Source of the DNA: Allocatelliglobosispora scoriae
GTDB lineage: Bacteria > Actinomycetota > Actinomycetes > Mycobacteriales > Micromonosporaceae
Direction: 5' to 3'
Length of the DNA stretch: 64,000 nucleotides
NCBI RefSeq assembly: GCF_014204945.1
Contig: NZ_JACHMN010000002.1
Span: 1,750,503-1,814,502, forward strand
The notes under the pieces were generated by a model that made no database searches, had not been told where the DNA came from, and saw nothing but the letters and a program-made list of their open reading frames with translations. The translations under genes were made by a program, and so were the position numbers. Shown here in pieces: positions 35,426 through 45,700 of this stretch; positions within the stretch are counted from its first letter, which is position 1; each line of letters opens with the position of its first letter.

Positions 35426-36763
35426 TCACCCGGTCACAATCGTGACGCCCAGACCGACCTTGACCGACGCCGCCGTCTCGGCGAGCATCCGGTTGCCGCC
35501 GTAGTAGGCGTCCTGGCCGACGATCATGCCGTTGATCACGGCGTCGTCGGTGCCGACCCGGCTGTAGACCGGGCCGCCGGAGTCGCCGGCCCGGACGATG
35601 GCCCTGTCCCAGCGCTCGGCCGCGATCAGGTTGGTGACGCACCCCTCGGGCTGGCAGTAGACCCCGCCGACATTGACGACCTTGAGACTGCAGAGCGCCT
35701 TGGAGGACATGCCGCTGACGCAGACGTACATGTTGACCGAGGGGGTCTCGTCGCCGACGACCGTCCGCGTGCACGGCGAGCACGGATCGACGTGGATGAC
35801 CGGCGCGTAGCTCTCCGTGGTGCTGTAGATCCCGATCACGTCGTGGTTGTTGACGTTCTCGTTGGCGGCCGTGCCGACGTAGGACGGCCCGGAGTAGATC
35901 GCCTGGTTGTTCTCGAAGCAGTGCGCGGCGGAGACCACGCCCCGGCGGGCATCGCTGTTGCGGCGCACCATGAAGCCGGTGCTGCAGATGTTGCTGCCGG
36001 TCGAGCCCGAGCCGACCCGGACCGCCGAGCCGCCGTAGTGGGGCTCGCCGTCGTCGTAGCGGCCGGTGGGGATCCGGTTGGCGCCGAGCTGCACCTGGAC
36101 CCGGTCGCCGAGCGCCTTGCCCAGCGCCTCGGCGGCCTCGGGGTAGCGGGCGTCGAAGCTGACGTGGAAGACGGAGTCGGCGGGGTCGAGCTCGTAGTTG
36201 AAGCTCGCCCGCGCCGCGTCGGGGTGCCAGGCCCGGCCGAAGATCAGGTCGTCGGCCTCGATGAGGCTCTCCGCGCTGCGGCAGGCCGTCACGACCGCGA
36301 CCTTGGGCGTGAACGCCGAGACCCCGGTGAACGCGCGGCGCACGACGTCGAGGCGGCCGGCCACGTTGGTCCTAGCCGTCACATCGGGGGTGACGACGAC
36401 GCTGATCGTCTGCGTCGTGTCGTCGGCGGCATAGCCCACGAGCCCGCGCCGGAGCTGGTCGGCGATCCGCTCCTTGCCCTGGGGCGCCGCGCCGAGCAGG
36501 GCGCCGAGCTCGCGCTGGATGCGGGTGTTGAGGCTCTGGGTGGTGCTGTCGGCGAGCCAGCGCTCGCTCGGGGCCAGGTCGTCGGCGCCGCGCGCGACGG
36601 GGCTGAGGCTCTGCCTGCTGCGGCTCTCCGCGGTGGCACCGGTGATCGTGCACTGTGCATCCTCGGACCCACGGCGTGGCGCACCGGCGGCAGCGCCGGG
36701 CGCGAGCAGCGCACCGGCCACCATCACCGTCGCAACGGCCGTGGCCGTCAGCGCTCTGGCCAT
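35426..36763 (-). CDS. secreted trypsin-fold (S1) serine protease
   Basis: 445 aa. A signal peptide (1-27, AAAGA end) precedes a long pro-region (to about 250) resembling the alpha-lytic/streptogrisin group. The catalytic domain follows, with His in VVSAAHCF (about 280), Asp in NNHDVIGIY (about 308) and Ser in RAGDSGGPVY (about 394). At least eight Cys, including CSPC and CQPEGC, suggest several disulphides. The pro-region probably acts as a folding chaperone removed on secretion. Confidence 0.9.
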   Translation of the reverse strand: MARALTATAVATVMVAGALLAPGAAAGAPRRGSEDAQCTITGATAESRSRQSLSPVARGADDLAPSERWLADSTTQSLNTRIQRELGALLGAAPQGKERIADQLRRGLVGYAADDTTQTISVVVTPDVTARTNVAGRLDVVRRAFTGVSAFTPKVAVVTACRSAESLIEADDLIFGRAWHPDAARASFNYELDPADSVFHVSFDARYPEAAEALGKALGDRVQVQLGANRIPTGRYDDGEPHYGGSAVRVGSGSTGSNICSTGFMVRRNSDARRGVVSAAHCFENNQAIYSGPSYVGTAANENVNNHDVIGIYSTTESYAPVIHVDPCSPCTRTVVGDETPSVNMYVCVSGMSSKALCSLKVVNVGGVYCQPEGCVTNLIAAERWDRAIVRAGDSGGPVYSRVGTDDAVINGMIVGQDAYYGGNRMLAETAASVKVGLGVTIVTG

Positions 36764-36928
36764 GCGTCCTCCCCGAAATCAGCGCGCAATTCGCACCGAC
36801 GGTAGTCGCGAGTGGACTTTCGGGCAATATCCCGTGTCCGAAGCAGGACCCCCTGTCCGGAACATCCGGCGGGGAATCAGCGCATTCCGCCACCAGCGCG
36901 GCTACGGCTCGGCCATGATCGAGGAACG

Positions 36929-39058
36929 ATGGCCGAAACCATGCCGATAACCAGTCCACCGCCGGAAAAGAGAGTGCTCCCCCGGATCGCGCGGCTTCTC
37001 GCGCCCTATAAGGGTTCGCTCCTGCTGGTGGCCCTCGCCGTGGTGGTCGCGGCGGTGGTGACGTCGATCGCGCCGTTCCTCACCAAGGCGGTCTTCGATA
37101 AGGCGCTCTTCCCGCCCGGTGGCGGCCCGCCCGACCTGCCGCTGCTGACCTGGCTGGTCGTCGGGCTCATCGCGATCCCGCTGATCTCGGCGGTGATCGG
37201 GATCGGGCAGAACTACCTCACCAGCAAGGTCGGCAACTCGGCCATGGCCGATCTGCGCAGCAGCCTCTTCGAGCACCTGCAGCGGATGGAGCTGGCCTTC
37301 TTCACCGCCACGAAGACGGGGGCGATCCAGTCCCGGCTCGCCAACGACGTCAACGGTGTGCGTACGGTCCTGACGAGCACGGCGACGACGATCCTCGCCA
37401 ATGTGGTCACGGTGACGGCCGCCCTGATCTCGATGATCATCCTGTCCTGGCAGTTGACGATCATCACGCTGATCCTGATGCCGATCTTCATCTTCGTCCA
37501 GGTACGCGTCGGGCGGCGCCGGCAGCGGTTGGCCCGGCGTACGCAGGAGTCGCTCTCGGAGATGACCGCGATCACCGAGGAGTCGCTGTCGGTCTCGGGC
37601 ATCCTGCTGGCGAAGGTCTTCAACCGGGCCGATGTGGAGACGCAGCGCTACCGCCGGGAGAACCAGCGGCAGACCCGGCTGCAGGTGAAGGCGTCGATGA
37701 CCGGGCAGAGCTTCTTCGCCCTGGTGAGCACGTTCTTCGCCATCACACCGGCGATCATCTATTTCGTCTCCGGCCGGATGCTCGGCAACGACGCCGCGCT
37801 GACGGCGGGCACCCTGGTGGCGTTCACGACGCTGCAGGCCCGGTTGCAGATGCCGCTGATGCAGCTGATGCGGGTCTCGCTCGACGTGCAGACCTCGCTC
37901 GCGCTCTTCCGCCGGATCTTCGAGTACCTCGACCTGGTCCCGGCGATCCAGGAGCGGCCGGGCGCGATCGCGGTCGACCCGAAAACGCTGCGCGGCATGG
38001 TCGAGCTGCGCGATGTCTGGTTCCGCTATCCCCCGCCGCGCCAGCTCTCCGAGGCACCCGCGTCGAGCCGCCTCCCCACGCCGGGCGGCCGGGCCGGTGG
38101 TGGCGGTGGCGGTGGCGGCCGGATGGGCCTGCTGTCGAGCGGCGGTGGCGAGACCGTGCTGGCGGCGACCGTCGCGGCGGACTCGGCGATCACCGACGAG
38201 CAGCAGGCCGAGAGCACGCTGGAGGAGACCGAGTCGCCGGGGCGCGACGCGGAGCCGCTGGAGCCGGTCGGCGCCAGCGAGCGCTGGGCGCTGACGGGCC
38301 TGACGCTGCGGGTCGAACCGGGCCAGCTCGCCGCGATCGTCGGCCCGTCGGGGTCGGGCAAGACGACCGCGACCTATCTCATCCCCCGCTTCTACGACGT
38401 GGACCGGGGTGCGTGCCTCATCGACGGGATCGATGTCCGTGACATCACGATGGGCTCGCTCGCCGACACCGTCGGCATGGTCACCCAGGAGCCCTACCTC
38501 TTCCACGGCACGATTCGTGACAACCTCGCCTACGCCCGGCCCGACGCGAGCCAGGACGAGATCGAGCAGGCGGCGCGCGACGCGAACATCCACGACAAGA
38601 TCATGAGCTTTGAGCAGGGGTACGAAACGATCACCGGCGAGCGCGGGTACCGCCTGTCCGGCGGCGAGAAGCAACGGCTGGCGATCGCCCGCGTCCTGCT
38701 GATGAACCCCCGCGTACTCATCCTCGACGAGGCGACCTCGGCGCTGGACACCGAGACGGAGCGGCTGGTCCAGGAGGCGCTGGAGCGGGCCACCCAGAAC
38801 CGCACCACGATCGCGATCGCGCACCGGCTCTCCACCATTCAGAACGCCGACGTCATCTTCGGCCTGGAGGACGGCCGCCTGGTCGAGCAGGGCACCCATG
38901 ACGAACTGCTCGCGCACGGCGGGCTCTACTGGCGGCTCTACACCGAGCAGTTCGGCGGCGGCCAGGTCGAGGCGCGCCTCGCCGACGGGATCAAGTTCAC
39001 CGACGGCACGGTCCTGTGCGACCACGGCCCCCACGTCCACACCGACGTCCGGGTCTGA
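36929..39058 (+). CDS. ABC exporter, fused permease-ATPase
   Basis: 709 aa from ATG 36929 (GAGGAAC before it). A six-helix type I exporter domain (about 20-320) is followed by one ATPase domain: Walker A GPSGSGKTT, Q-loop MVTQEPYLFHG, signature LSGGEKQR, Walker B VLILDEATS, H-loop AHRLST. A low-complexity insert of about 85 residues (37 of them Gly, Ser or Ala, with an eight-Gly run) splits the ATPase between the A-loop aromatic (VWFRYP, about 365) and Walker A (about 470). It should work as a homodimer; the substrate is unknown. The C terminus carries a His/Asp/Cys patch. Confidence 0.92.
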   Translation: MAETMPITSPPPEKRVLPRIARLLAPYKGSLLLVALAVVVAAVVTSIAPFLTKAVFDKALFPPGGGPPDLPLLTWLVVGLIAIPLISAVIGIGQNYLTSKVGNSAMADLRSSLFEHLQRMELAFFTATKTGAIQSRLANDVNGVRTVLTSTATTILANVVTVTAALISMIILSWQLTIITLILMPIFIFVQVRVGRRRQRLARRTQESLSEMTAITEESLSVSGILLAKVFNRADVETQRYRRENQRQTRLQVKASMTGQSFFALVSTFFAITPAIIYFVSGRMLGNDAALTAGTLVAFTTLQARLQMPLMQLMRVSLDVQTSLALFRRIFEYLDLVPAIQERPGAIAVDPKTLRGMVELRDVWFRYPPPRQLSEAPASSRLPTPGGRAGGGGGGGGRMGLLSSGGGETVLAATVAADSAITDEQQAESTLEETESPGRDAEPLEPVGASERWALTGLTLRVEPGQLAAIVGPSGSGKTTATYLIPRFYDVDRGACLIDGIDVRDITMGSLADTVGMVTQEPYLFHGTIRDNLAYARPDASQDEIEQAARDANIHDKIMSFEQGYETITGERGYRLSGGEKQRLAIARVLLMNPRVLILDEATSALDTETERLVQEALERATQNRTTIAIAHRLSTIQNADVIFGLEDGRLVEQGTHDELLAHGGLYWRLYTEQFGGGQVEARLADGIKFTDGTVLCDHGPHVHTDVRV

Positions 39059-39084
39059 CGCCGCGAGTGGGGTCACGCTCGCCC

Positions 39085-39152
39085 GGTCACGTTTTGCAGC
39101 AAAGCGTGGCCATTTCGCGCCACGAGGCCACGCTTTGCTGCAAAACGTGACC
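39085..39152. repeat. TGCAGCAAAG palindrome family, copy D
   Basis: The longest perfect copy: 27-bp arms (39085-39111, 39126-39152), loop ATTTCGCGCCACGA. It lies between the convergent ABC exporter and MgtC genes, so a bidirectional terminator role is likely. Confidence 0.92.
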
Positions 39153-39195
39153 AGGCCGCGCAGCGTGCGGCACGGCGGCGCAGCGCGGGTGGGAG

Positions 39196-39843
39196 CTAGC
39201 GGCTGATCTCGACGCCGTGGACCCCCGGGAGGGCTCGGACGCGTTCGCCGATCGAGGTCAGGGCGGTGCCGTTGTGCGGCTGGGAGCTGAAGACGAGCGC
39301 CTGCCCCGTCGCCGTGTAGGAGACCCGCAGCACCCGGCTGCGCGGCAGGATCAGCCTGACCTCGCGTTCCACCTCGTCGAGCGGCGCGGACTGCTCCAGG
39401 GTGACGGTGACCGCGAGCATCCGCCGGTGCGGCAGCACCTCGCGCTCCACCCGCTTGACGACCCAGAGCACCGCGAGCGCGAGCACGGTCGAGATGATCG
39501 CGGCGAACCACCAGCGCAGCCCGGCGGCGAGCCCGATCGCGGCGGTCACCCAGAGCGACGCGGCGGTGGTGAGCCCGCGCACGGTGGCGCCCTCGCGCAG
39601 GATCGCGCCGCCGCCGAGGAAGCCGATCCCGGTCACGACCTGGGCCGCGATCCGCGTCGGGTCGCTGCCGACCACGCCCGCGCCGGCGAGCGTGAACAGC
39701 GCCGCGCCCAGCGAGACCAACATGTGGGTACGCAGACCCGCCGGCTGCGCACTCATCTCCCGCTCCAGTCCGATGGCAGCACCGCAGACGGCCGCCACCG
39801 CGATCTGCAGGATGACGATCCACTGCCCGTTCGTGGCTACCAT
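39196..39843 (-). CDS. MgtC/SapB family membrane protein
   Basis: 215 aa from ATG 39843. Four or five helices in the N-terminal 135 residues carry the family motifs AAIGLEREMSAQPAGLRTHMLVSLG and ITGIGFLGGGAI-like VTGIGFLGGGAIL. A C-terminal ACT-like cytoplasmic domain follows. MgtC proteins are tied to low-Mg2+ survival and regulate phosphate uptake or the F-ATPase in some bacteria. No Mg-sensing leader was recognised. Confidence 0.9.
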   Translation of the reverse strand: MVATNGQWIVILQIAVAAVCGAAIGLEREMSAQPAGLRTHMLVSLGAALFTLAGAGVVGSDPTRIAAQVVTGIGFLGGGAILREGATVRGLTTAASLWVTAAIGLAAGLRWWFAAIISTVLALAVLWVVKRVEREVLPHRRMLAVTVTLEQSAPLDEVEREVRLILPRSRVLRVSYTATGQALVFSSQPHNGTALTSIGERVRALPGVHGVEISR

Positions 39844-39954
39844 CCCCTCAGCATCCCCGCACCGAAGTGACCCGGCACCGCGACACCCCGGATGCCCGAT
39901 GTCCCCTTTGAGTGCTAAGTAACCCCAGGTCACAGTTGCTTGGCGAGATCATTA

Positions 39955-39966
39955 GAACTAGTGTTC
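39955..39966 (+). promoter_or_regulatory. LexA (SOS) box of imuA'
   Basis: GAACTAGTGTTC fits the GAAC-N4-GTTC operator of Gram-positive and actinobacterial LexA. It overlaps the likely -10 (TAGTGT, 39959-39964), which is 17 bp from TTGCTT (39936-39941). The ATG of imuA' starts 6 bp later, so the transcript would be leaderless or nearly so. Confidence 0.85.
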
Positions 39967-39972
39967 CAATCC

Positions 39973-40629
39973 ATGCGGCCGGCGATCGAGGGACTGGTCC
40001 GGCGGGCCAGCGACCTGGCACCGGACATGGTCGGGCAGGGCTCCGACCGGCTCCTGCCGGTGCGGCCGGAGCTGCGCGACCTGCTGCCGGAGCACGGGCT
40101 GCGCCGGGGCACCACGATCGCGATCACCGGCGACGAGCCCGGCGCCACCTCCCTGCTGCTGGCCCTGCTGGCGGAGGCATCCCGGACCGGCTCCTGGTGC
40201 GCGGTGGTGGGCCTGCCCGGCCTGGGCCTGGTCGCCGCCGCCGAGTCCGGCATCGCCCTGGACCGGCTCGCCGTCGTGCCGAGGCCGGGACCGGAGTGGG
40301 CCACCGTGGTCGCAGCCCTGCTGGACGGGTTCGACGTGGTGGTCACCGCGGTGACCAGGGTGACCGCCACCGTCGCCGGGCAGCTCGCCGCCCGGGCCCG
40401 TCAGCGCGGCAGCGTGCTGGTGCCGTTCGGGGCGGGGTGGGACGGTTCCGAGATCACCCTCAGTACGGCGGAGCACCGCTGGCACGGTGTCGGGGAGACG
40501 GCGACCCGGCGGATGACGGTCGCGGCACGGGGCCGGGGTTCGGCGGCGAGACCGCGTCGGACGCAGTTCTGGCTGCCGGGACCGGCCGTCCCCGAGTCCG
40601 CGCCACCCCGGTTGCGCTCGATCCACTGA
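39973..40629 (+). CDS. imuA: ImuA'-like mutasome protein
   Basis: 218 aa. ATG 39973 was preferred because the frame further upstream runs through the SOS box. RecA-like fold with a degenerate P-loop (AITGDEPGATSLLLALL). The C-terminal basic tail matches the region through which ImuA' contacts ImuB. With ImuB and DnaE2 it forms the damage-inducible mutasome of actinobacteria. It is separated from imuB by a small secreted-protein gene and a hairpin, so it is a distinct SOS transcript here. Confidence 0.85.
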   Translation: MRPAIEGLVRRASDLAPDMVGQGSDRLLPVRPELRDLLPEHGLRRGTTIAITGDEPGATSLLLALLAEASRTGSWCAVVGLPGLGLVAAAESGIALDRLAVVPRPGPEWATVVAALLDGFDVVVTAVTRVTATVAGQLAARARQRGSVLVPFGAGWDGSEITLSTAEHRWHGVGETATRRMTVAARGRGSAARPRRTQFWLPGPAVPESAPPRLRSIH

Positions 40630-40678
40630 GGACGAGGATGGCATCTATCAATCGATGATTCTAGTTATGATGCATGCC

Positions 40679-41026
40679 ATGCGCCCCTCCATCAAAGCCC
40701 TGATCGCGACGGCCGCGATCACCCTGGGCCTGCTGACGGTGACCCCCGGCACCGCCAGCGCCGCACCCGTACCCGAGTGCTCGTCGGGCTACTCCGCGTT
40801 CACCTGCGTCGCGACGGCCAACACGGGCCAGACCACGTGGACCCTCACCTTCTACTACGCGACCAGCGGCTCCCCCGTCACCACCCAGTGGCGCACGCCG
40901 GAGGCGAAGGTCTCGTCCGCCTGCTACAACCCGAACCAGCTGATCATCGTGAGCTACGCCCTCTCCAGCGGCGGCGGCTCCAGCCCGGCGGCCTGGTTCT
41001 ACTGCAACCCGGGCGCCTGGCCGTAG
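40679..41026 (+). CDS. small secreted protein, unknown function
   Basis: 115 aa from ATG 40679 (in-frame ATGs at 40655 and 40670 are possible). Residues 1-29 are a clear signal peptide (RPSIKALIATAAITLG, ASAA cut site). The mature part of about 86 residues has four Cys (ECSSGYSAFTC, SACYN, FYCNPG), enough for two disulphides, and is rich in Ser/Thr/Tyr/Trp. I do not recognise a family. It is odd for such a gene to lie inside an SOS mutasome locus; a hairpin follows 15 bp after its stop. Confidence 0.7.
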   Translation: MRPSIKALIATAAITLGLLTVTPGTASAAPVPECSSGYSAFTCVATANTGQTTWTLTFYYATSGSPVTTQWRTPEAKVSSACYNPNQLIIVSYALSSGGGSSPAAWFYCNPGAWP

Positions 41027-41040
41027 GCCGGATGACACCG

Positions 41041-41053
41041 ACTCTTCAAGAGT
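41041..41053. repeat. CAACTCTTCAAGAGTTG palindrome, copy 3
   Basis: Core ACTCTTCAAGAGT with one extended flank (TTGCGTCGG), 15 bp after the stop of the secreted-protein gene. It probably ends that transcript. Confidence 0.7.
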
Positions 41054-41140
41054 TGCGTCGGGTTCGTGCCCGCTCGGCCGGATCAGCACAGTGGGCCATC
41101 ACACCACGCACGGCCAGCCCCTTTACCCGGACAGCCGTTA

Positions 41141-41152
41141 GCACTAGCGTTC
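41141..41152 (+). promoter_or_regulatory. imperfect LexA box before imuB-dnaE2
   Basis: GCACTAGCGTTC differs from GAAC-N4-GTTC at one position. It overlaps a -35-like TTAGCA (41139-41144), with a -10-like TAAGAT (41162-41167) at 17-bp spacing and the imuB ATG at 41189. Probable SOS promoter of imuB and dnaE2. Confidence 0.65.
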
Positions 41153-41188
41153 GACCAGCAGTAAGATCACTAACGGCTGGTCGGGTGG

Positions 41189-42736
41189 ATGAGCAGGCAA
41201 ACAGCGACGCGCACGATGCTGGTGTGGTGCCCCGACTGGCCCATCATCGCGGCGGAGATCGTCGAGGGCGTCCCCGCCCGGGCGCCCGTGGCGGTGCTGC
41301 ACGCCAACCGGGTGGTCGCCTCCTCGATCGCCGCCCGCGCCGAGGGGGTCCGGCGCGGGCTGCGCAAGCGTGACGCCCAGGCGCGCTGCCCCGAACTGAT
41401 CGTGCTCGACCAGGACCTCGGCCGCGACGCCCGGGCCTTCGAACCGGTCGTCGCCGCCGTCGAGGAGATCGCCGCCGGGGTGGCGATCCTGCGGGCCGGG
41501 GTCTGCGCCTTCGCCGCCCGGGGTCCGGCCCGCTACTTCGGGGGCGAGGAGGCCGCCGCTGAGCGGATCGTGGAGCAGATCGCGGTCGAGTGCTCGGTGG
41601 AGGCGCAGATCGGCGTCGCCGAGGGCACCTTCGGGGCGCTGCTCGCCGCCCGGGCCGGCCGGCACGTCCCGCCGGGCCGGACGGGGGAGTTCCTCGCCGG
41701 GCTGCCCATCGGGCACCTGGACCGGCCGGCACTGACCGGACTGCTGGAGCGGCTGGGTGTGCGTACCCTCGGCGGGTTTGCCGATCTTGATCCTTCCGAC
41801 GTGATGGCGCGCTTCGGACTCGACGGCGCGCTCGCGCAGCGGCTCGCGGCGGGGCGCGACGACCGGCCGCTCGCGGTCCGGCGGCCGCCGCCCGATCTCG
41901 CGGTGGCGGAGCGGTTCGAGGACCCGATCGAGCGGGTCGACGTGGCCGCCTTCGCCGCCCGTTCGCTCGCCGAGCAGCTGGCGGAGCGGCTCGCGGGTCA
42001 CGGGATCGCCTGCACCCGGCTCGCGATCACCGCGATCACCACCGACGGCCGCGAGCTGCACCGCACGTGGCGGCACGAGGGCGTGCTCACCGCCGTCGGC
42101 ATCGCCGACCGCACCCGCTGGCAGCTCGACGGCTGGCTGGCCCGGCGGGGCCCGACCAGCCCGTCGGCGACCGGAGGCATCGTCGCGCTGCGCCTGTCCC
42201 CCGAGGGCATCCTGGCCCAGGCGGCCCTGCAGCCCGGGCTGTGGGGCGAGGCCGGCGACGAACGCGACCGGGCCCATCGCGCGATGCACCGGGTGCAGGG
42301 CCTGCTCGGACCCACCGGGGTGCTGCGCGGGGTGCTCGGCGGCGGCAACGACCCCGGCGCGCGGGTGACCCTGGTGCCCTGGGGCGAGGAGTACCTCCCC
42401 GCGCTCCCCGACGGACCCTGGCCGGACCGGCTGCCCTCGCCGTCACCGGCACGGATCATGCCCGAACCGCAGCCCGTGGCCGTGCTCGACACCGACGGCG
42501 AGCCGGTGACGGTGAGCCCGCGGCTGGCGCTCTCGGCGATGCCCGCCGCGGTCGTGCTCGCCGGATCGGCGCACACGATCGCCGAGTGGGCCGGGCCCTG
42601 GCCGACCGACGAGCACTGGTGGGACCGGGGCCGGGCCCGGGCGCTGCTGCGCGCGCAGGCGCTGCTCGACGACGGTCGGCTGCTCCTGCTCGTCGTCCAT
42701 CGTGGAGCGTGGCTGCTGGTGGCGGATTATGACTGA
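41189..42736 (+). CDS. imuB: ImuB, catalytically inactive Y-family polymerase
   Basis: 515 aa. Y-family fold lacking the catalytic acids: the first motif reads MLVWCPDWPIIAA, where active enzymes have an Asp-x-Asp. The little-finger region and a long C-terminal tail with Trp/Pro (WAGPWPTDEHWWDRGRA) follow. ImuB is the scaffold that ties DnaE2 and ImuA' to the beta clamp. dnaE2 follows after 52 bp, almost certainly in the same SOS transcript. Confidence 0.93.
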   Translation: MSRQTATRTMLVWCPDWPIIAAEIVEGVPARAPVAVLHANRVVASSIAARAEGVRRGLRKRDAQARCPELIVLDQDLGRDARAFEPVVAAVEEIAAGVAILRAGVCAFAARGPARYFGGEEAAAERIVEQIAVECSVEAQIGVAEGTFGALLAARAGRHVPPGRTGEFLAGLPIGHLDRPALTGLLERLGVRTLGGFADLDPSDVMARFGLDGALAQRLAAGRDDRPLAVRRPPPDLAVAERFEDPIERVDVAAFAARSLAEQLAERLAGHGIACTRLAITAITTDGRELHRTWRHEGVLTAVGIADRTRWQLDGWLARRGPTSPSATGGIVALRLSPEGILAQAALQPGLWGEAGDERDRAHRAMHRVQGLLGPTGVLRGVLGGGNDPGARVTLVPWGEEYLPALPDGPWPDRLPSPSPARIMPEPQPVAVLDTDGEPVTVSPRLALSAMPAAVVLAGSAHTIAEWAGPWPTDEHWWDRGRARALLRAQALLDDGRLLLLVVHRGAWLLVADYD

Positions 42737-42788
42737 CTTCGGCAGGCACCGCGCTTCCCGGTGCGCTCGCTCCTCGGGGCGGCGCTGA

Positions 42789-45700
42789 ATGGGCTGGGAC
42801 AGTCAGACCACCCGACCGTGGGCCGAGCTGGAGCAGCTCATGTCCGGGGATCGGATCATCGACCCGCTCGCCGAGGCCGACGGCGGCGACGCGCCCGGCT
42901 TCAGCCGCAAGCGGGCGGCCTACGACCCTCCGCCGCTGGAGCGGGGCGTCAGCGCGGTGCCCTATGCCGAGCTGCACTGCCACTCCAGCTTCTCCTTCCT
43001 CGACGGCGCCTCCAGCCCCGAGGAGCTGGTGCAGGAGGCGGTCCGGCTGGGCCTTTCGGCGCTCGCCATCACCGACCACGACAACCTCTCCGGCGTGGTC
43101 CGCTTCGCCGCCGCCGCCCGCGAGCACGATCTGCGCACCGTCTTCGGCGCCGAGCTCGGCCTCACCGGCGGCGAGCTCGCCGGGCCGCCCGACCCCGACG
43201 GCACCCACCTGCTGGTCCTCGCCCGAGGCCTCGCGGGCTACACCCGCCTCTCGCGGGAGATCGGGCGCGCCAATCTCCGCGGCGGCGAGAAGGGCAAGCG
43301 GGTGTACGCCATCGAGCAGCTCGCCGACGGCCTGGCCGGGCACGGGGTGATCCTGACCGGCTGCCGCAAGGGCGGCGTGGCCCGTGCCCTCGCCGCGGGC
43401 GGACCGGATGCGGCTGCGAGTGAACTCGACCGCCTGGTGCACCTCTTCGGCCGCGACAACGTCATGGTCGAGCTGATCGACCAGGCGAACCCGCGGGACC
43501 GGCACCGCAACGACGTCCTCGCCGAGCTCGCCGACCGGGCCGGGCTGCCCACCCTCGCCACCGGCAACGTGCACTTCCACCACCCGTCCCGCCGCCGCCT
43601 TGCCGCGGTCGTCGCCGCCGTGCGGGCCCGGGGCAGCCTCGACCAGCTGCAGCCCTACCTGCACACACCCGCCGCGTACCTCCGCTCCGGCGACGAGATG
43701 GCGGTCCGGTTCGCGCGCTACCCGGGTGCGGTGCCGCGCGCCGCCGAGCTGGGGCTGGAGCTCGCCTTCGACCTGAGCCTCATCGCACCGAAGCTGCCTC
43801 CCTTTTCTCCGCTCGACGGGCACGCGACGGAGGCCGACTACCTGCGATTCCTCGCCTACAAGGGTGCCCTGAAGCGTTACGGGCCACCGCAGGCGAACCG
43901 CGAGGCCTATCAGCGGATCGACCGGGAACTCGCCCTGATCGAGGAGCTGGAGTTCCCCGGCTACTTCCTGACCGTGTGGGACATCGTGCGCTTCTGCCGC
44001 GAGAAGGGCATCTTCTGCCAGGGGCGGGGCTCGGCGGCGAACTCGGTGGTCTGCTACGCGCTCTGGGTCACCAATGTGGACCCGGTCGCCAATGACGGCC
44101 TCATCTTCGAGCGGTTCCTCGCCCCCGAACGCGACGGGCCGCCCGACATCGACGTCGACATCGAGTCCGACCGGCGCGAGGAGGTGATCCAGTACGTCTA
44201 CACCAAGCACGGCCGCGAGCACGCCGCGCAGGTGGCCAACGTCATCGCCTACCGGCCCCGATCCGCCGTGCGGGACGTGGCCCGCGCCTTCGGCTACTCC
44301 CCCGGCCAGCAGGACGCCTGGAGCAAGCAGATCGACCGCTGGCACGCCATCACCGCCACTGACGTCGACGGCATCCCGCAGAACGTGCTCACCTACGCCA
44401 ACCAGCTCCTCGACGCCCCCCGCCACCTCGGCATCCACTCCGGCGGGATGGTGATCTGCGACCGGCCGGTGATCGAGGTCTGCCCGGTGGAGTGGGCGCG
44501 GATGCCGGGCCGGACCGTGCTGCAGTGGGACAAGGACGACTGCGCCGCCATCGACCTGGTCAAGTTCGACCTGCTCGGCCTCGGCATGCTCTCGGCGCTG
44601 CGCTACGCCTCGGACTTCCTCGGCGGCGCCTGGAGCTTCGTCGACATGCCGACCGACGACCCCGAGATCTACGCCATGCTCTGCGAGGCCGACACGGTCG
44701 GGGTGTTCCAGGTGGAGAGCCGGGCCCAGATGTCCACCCTGCCCCGGCTGCGGCCGGAGAAGTTCTACGACATCGTCGTGGAGGTGGCGCTGATCCGACC
44801 CGGCCCGATCCAGGGCGGCTCGGTGCACCCCTTCATCCGGCGCAAGAACGGGCAGGAGACCTGGAGATCCCCGCACCCGCTGATGACCGCGGCGCTGGAG
44901 CGCACCCTCGGCGTACCGCTGTTCCAGGAGCAGATGATGCAGCTCGCCACCGACACCGCGAGCTTCAGCCCGGCGGAGGCCGACCAGCTCCGGCGGGCCA
45001 TGGGCGCCAAGCGGTCCACGGAGAAGATGGAGCGGCTGCGCCAGCGCCTCTTCGACGGGATGGCTGCCAACGGGATCCCGCTGGAGATCGCCGAGGACAT
45101 CTACAAGAAGCTCGCCGCCTTCGCCAACTACGGCTTCCCGGAGAGCCACGCGATCAGCTTCGCCTACCTCGTCTACGCCAGCGCCTGGCTCAAGCGATAC
45201 CACCCGGCCGCCTTCCTCGCCGCGCTGCTCGGCGCGCAGCCGATGGGGTTCTACTCCCCGCAGTCGCTCGTCGACGACGCCCGGCGGCACGGGGTGACGG
45301 TGCACCGGCCCGACATCAACGCCAGCGGGGTCAAGGCGGTCCTCGAATGCCCGCCCGGCTGCCGGATGATCAGCGCCGGTGGGGAGCCGCCGTCGCAGTG
45401 GGGGCTCGACGGCCCGACGGTCCGGTTGGGGCTGGACAGCGTACGGGCCCTCGGCACCGACCTCGCCACCCGGATCGTGGCTGCCCGCGATGCCGACGGG
45501 CCCTTCCTCGACATGGCCGACCTGGCCCGCCGGGCCGAACTGAAGGCCGGACACCTGGAGGCGCTCGCCACGGCGGGTGCGTTCGCGTGCTTCGGCCTCG
45601 ATCAGCGGGAGGCCCTGTGGGCGGCCGGCGCGGCTGCGGCGGAACGACCGGACCGGCTGCCAGGCACCTCGGTCGGCACGCACGCACCGCCGCTGCCCGG

